Shown here: positions 31,748 to 33,177 of the stretch, piece by piece
Layout of the letters: each line of letters starts with the position of its first letter
Position numbering within the stretch: the first letter of the stretch is position 1
From: Syntrophomonadaceae bacterium
GTDB lineage: Bacteria > Bacillota > Dethiobacteria > DTU022 > UBA8154
NCBI GenBank assembly: GCA_003563895.1
Contig: PWTK01000078.1
Coordinates: 1 to 33,177, forward strand
Direction of reading: 5' to 3'
DNA length: 33,177 nucleotides
Made by a program: the position numbers and the translations under genes
The notes under the pieces: model-generated
The model's input: only the letters and a program-made list of their open reading frames with translations
Databases searched by the model: none
Told to the model about the DNA's origin: nothing

Positions 31748-31997
31748 TCATGTTAAAAAATTATCCAGTGTGGGAATATGCCCTTCGCGTTCAAACCTGG
31801 AAATAACCTGCTGTTTGACCCCCCCTGATCATATCCGCCAGTTCTTTTTGGGTTAAACCCTTTTCCTTGCGCGCCTTGATAACTTCCCTGATCAATCCGT
31901 ATACCATCTCTACCTCTCTGTAAGCCTCTTCAAATTGTTCATCGCTGTTGATCTTGTCTTCAATCATCTTCTGTGCATTAATTTTTTAGAAGGGCAT
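31748..31997 (-). pseudogene. Broken HTH antitoxin (HigA/XRE type)
   Basis: The ancestral reading starts at ATG 31997, preceded by GGGAGGAGTG. It has a TAA at the fourth codon, then MIEDKINSDEQFEEAYREVEMVYGLI, GLTQKELADMI and, after a shift at a seven-G run (about 31827-31833), GVKQQVISRFEREGHIPTLDN. KGLTQKELA...VKQQVISRFE is the XRE helix-turn-helix of antitoxins. At least two lesions, one stop and one frameshift, prevent a full product. A restart at ATG 31967 would give a protein truncated in the DNA-binding domain. Confidence 0.75.
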
Positions 31998-32015
31998 TTT
32001 ATCACTCCTCCCGGG

Positions 32016-32282
32016 CTAATATATTTCTTTTGCGCGCGACAGAGCCTTTTCCACTTCGTGCCTTTCGGCCCTGCCCTTTTGCTTTTTGCAGGCATGCAAG
32101 AGGTAAATATTGTCCCGATCAAGCAACACGTAAAAAAACGGTTGTGCCGAAAAAACTTAATTTCCCATACCTTCTCTCTGATATGCCTGGTAACTAAATA
32201 TTCAAGCCGCGAGCCCTCTTTCTCCAGTCTCCCAATAATATGATACCCCTCTGCCTGTTCTATAGGAAGACTTAATTTATAG
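32016..32282 (-). pseudogene. Broken HigB/RelE-type toxin (Gp49-like)
   Basis: Two frames joined at a run of seven T's encode LEYLVTRHIREKVWEIKFFRHNRFF and YVLLDRDNIYLLHACKKQKG, the core of the HigB/Gp49-like mRNA interferase fold (WEIR.x-YRVLY, HxFxKK). The frame shifts by one base near 32140. The N-terminal 30 or so residues and start codon are missing because the shortened ABC ATPase gene ends at this point. Toxin upstream of antitoxin is the HigBA order. It cannot make an intact toxin. Confidence 0.75.
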
Positions 32283-32801
32283 CGGGAGCTTTTCTATCTT
32301 TCCTTCGCTCAGCTTATATATTGAAGTTGCATGGGAAGCTGTCACGGGATCCTTGGTTGCTGTGACCACAGCTATTCCGCAGCTGTTTAAGTATCGAACA
32401 CTTTTTAAAAGAAAGTTGTCAGGCTCAAGGTTGAGGAGACCGGTTGGTTCATCCAGAAGCACTGCTGCAAGTTTTTTTTCCACGGCCACAGCGATTTGGT
32501 TACTTGTAAGAATATGTTCAAATAACCAAACCCGCTCGTTGTGCATGTGTTTAAGCTCTTCCGCTCCGCTTTTTCCTACCAGGCGACCCTGAAAGTAGAC
32601 CTCTCCTTTATCGGGAAACTTTAGAAAGCTCAGTATATTAAGCAGGGTTGTTTTTCCTGAAGCGGGTTTTCCCAAGATGGAGATAAATTCTCCTTCCATT
32701 AGTTCCAGGTTGAGTTCCTTCAATATCCAGCAATATGATCTGTTTGCCTCTTCGTATCCTTTCCAGATCCCCTTGGTTTCAAGTACCGGGTTCTTTAGCA
32801 T
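32277..32801 (-). CDS. Shortened ABC transporter ATPase, probably non-functional
   Basis: This 174-residue protein has an MacB/LolD-like start (LETKGIWKGYEE), an intact Walker A (GKPASGKTT, about residue 45) and Walker B (AVLLDEPTGLLNLEP). The helical subdomain between them is mostly missing: only about 20 residues separate the region of the Q-loop (VWLFEHILTSNQ) from Walker B, where about 80 are usual. The LSGGQ signature is lost, replaced by LTSNQ. The switch region (VVTATKDP) lacks the usual His. ATG 32801 has AAGGTG six bases upstream. The frame is open, so this is an internal deletion rather than a frameshift. It abuts the toxin remnant. Confidence 0.7.
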   Translation of the reverse strand: MLKNPVLETKGIWKGYEEANRSYCWILKELNLELMEGEFISILGKPASGKTTLLNILSFLKFPDKGEVYFQGRLVGKSGAEELKHMHNERVWLFEHILTSNQIAVAVEKKLAAVLLDEPTGLLNLEPDNFLLKSVRYLNSCGIAVVTATKDPVTASHATSIYKLSEGKIEKLPL

Positions 32802-33149
32802 TTGCTGCACCTTCTTATGGTTGAGACTTACTAAACCACTTTTAATTATAGTCCTGTGCTCTAAACAATTAATATACAAATACTAAACATGTACCATGTA
32901 CGCTACGTGGATTGGATGGAACCTGATAGGTTTCGAAATAGTTAATATTCTAAAAGTCTGTTTGCGGCACAAAAGAAAATATTGAATAGCAAAAAAACGT
33001 GGTTGTTTAGAAAATGTTTAGAAAATGTTCAGCGCAAAGCTTTATATTATAAGATACAAGAGGTTATGACTCTTTAACCCGGGAAGAAAAAAGGGATAGA
33101 CTCAGTCAAAAGCAAGGCATTAAAAAAACTAACAAGGAGTGATATTAAA
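32802..33149. other. Intergenic region before the last gene
   Basis: This AT-rich region of 348 bases has no recognised gene. It contains two tandem 11-bp repeats (33006-33027) and an AT-rich TATATTATAAG stretch near 33042 that may be a -10 region for the gene starting at 33150. Confidence 0.45.
33006..33027 (+). repeat. Two tandem 11-bp repeats upstream of the last gene
   Basis: TTTAGAAAATG occurs twice in direct succession, followed by a partial third unit (TTCAG). It lies about 120 bases before the start codon and just upstream of an AT-rich -10-like box, so it could be a regulator-binding pair. Confidence 0.5.
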
Positions 33150-33177
33150 ATGGAAAAGGGACGTACCCTTTCTTCTA
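33150..33177 (+). CDS. Start of an unidentified gene (runs off the window)
   Basis: AAGGAGTGATATTAAA precedes ATG 33150, a good ribosome site. Only nine codons (MEKGRTLSS) are present, too few for identification. Confidence 0.55.

Overview
The window looks like the chromosome of an anaerobic, CO- or formate-metabolising member of the Clostridia (Peptococcaceae or Moorella-like). This is inferred from gene content: a CooS/CooF/FAD-oxidoreductase carbon monoxide dehydrogenase cluster, a TupABC tungstate transporter, two genes that are best read as selenoproteins, an SLH-domain cell-wall hydrolase, strong AGGAGG-type ribosome sites and frequent GTG/TTG starts. No rRNA, tRNA or CRISPR array was seen.

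Layout. 1-1954 (minus): cooF, an FAD/NAD oxidoreductase, and the 5' end of cooS. 2252-3427: a YbhN-like membrane protein, then a compact unit with a consensus promoter, a 16-codon ORF and a terminator. 3751-3893: a short repeat carrying a zinc-ribbon remnant; its second copy is at 24596-24740. 3923-9607: a zinc-ribbon membrane protein, an unknown protein, a regulator fusing a ModE-type DNA-binding domain to a TupA-like binding domain, and tupA, tupB, tupC. Two copies of a MITE-like element flank tupBC; a third, inverted copy is at 19991-20104. 9953-12594: an orphan transhydrogenase alpha subunit and an amidase/glucosaminidase/SLH protein. 12647-13447 (minus): a lipoprotein MsrA whose catalytic residue is encoded by UGA, followed by a SECIS-like hairpin. 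13706-19707 (minus): an MFS transporter and a MoxR-DUF58-transglutaminase operon. 20240-22089: an RDD protein, a HesB-like selenoprotein (minus, also with UGA and a SECIS-like hairpin), and a 62-residue protein with its own promoter and terminator. 22229-23202 (minus): DUF427 followed by fused remnants of a photolyase and an alpha/beta hydrolase. 23825-31526: a methyltransferase, TspO-like and CNNM-like membrane proteins, a metallo-hydrolase fragment, a 56-residue membrane protein, a radical SAM protein with two ferredoxin domains, a saccharopine-dehydrogenase-like protein and a small membrane protein. 31748-32801 (minus): a decayed toxin-antitoxin pair and a shortened ABC ATPase.

How it fits together. 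CO dehydrogenase (Ni-Fe), tungstate uptake and selenocysteine use are the trace-element signature expected of an acetogen or syntroph with W/Se-dependent formate dehydrogenase or aldehyde oxidoreductase. The most noteworthy points are the two UGA-encoded redox proteins, which a standard gene caller would split or truncate, the binding-protein-like tungstate regulator, the MITE family inside the tup locus, and the small transcription unit at 3208-3427.
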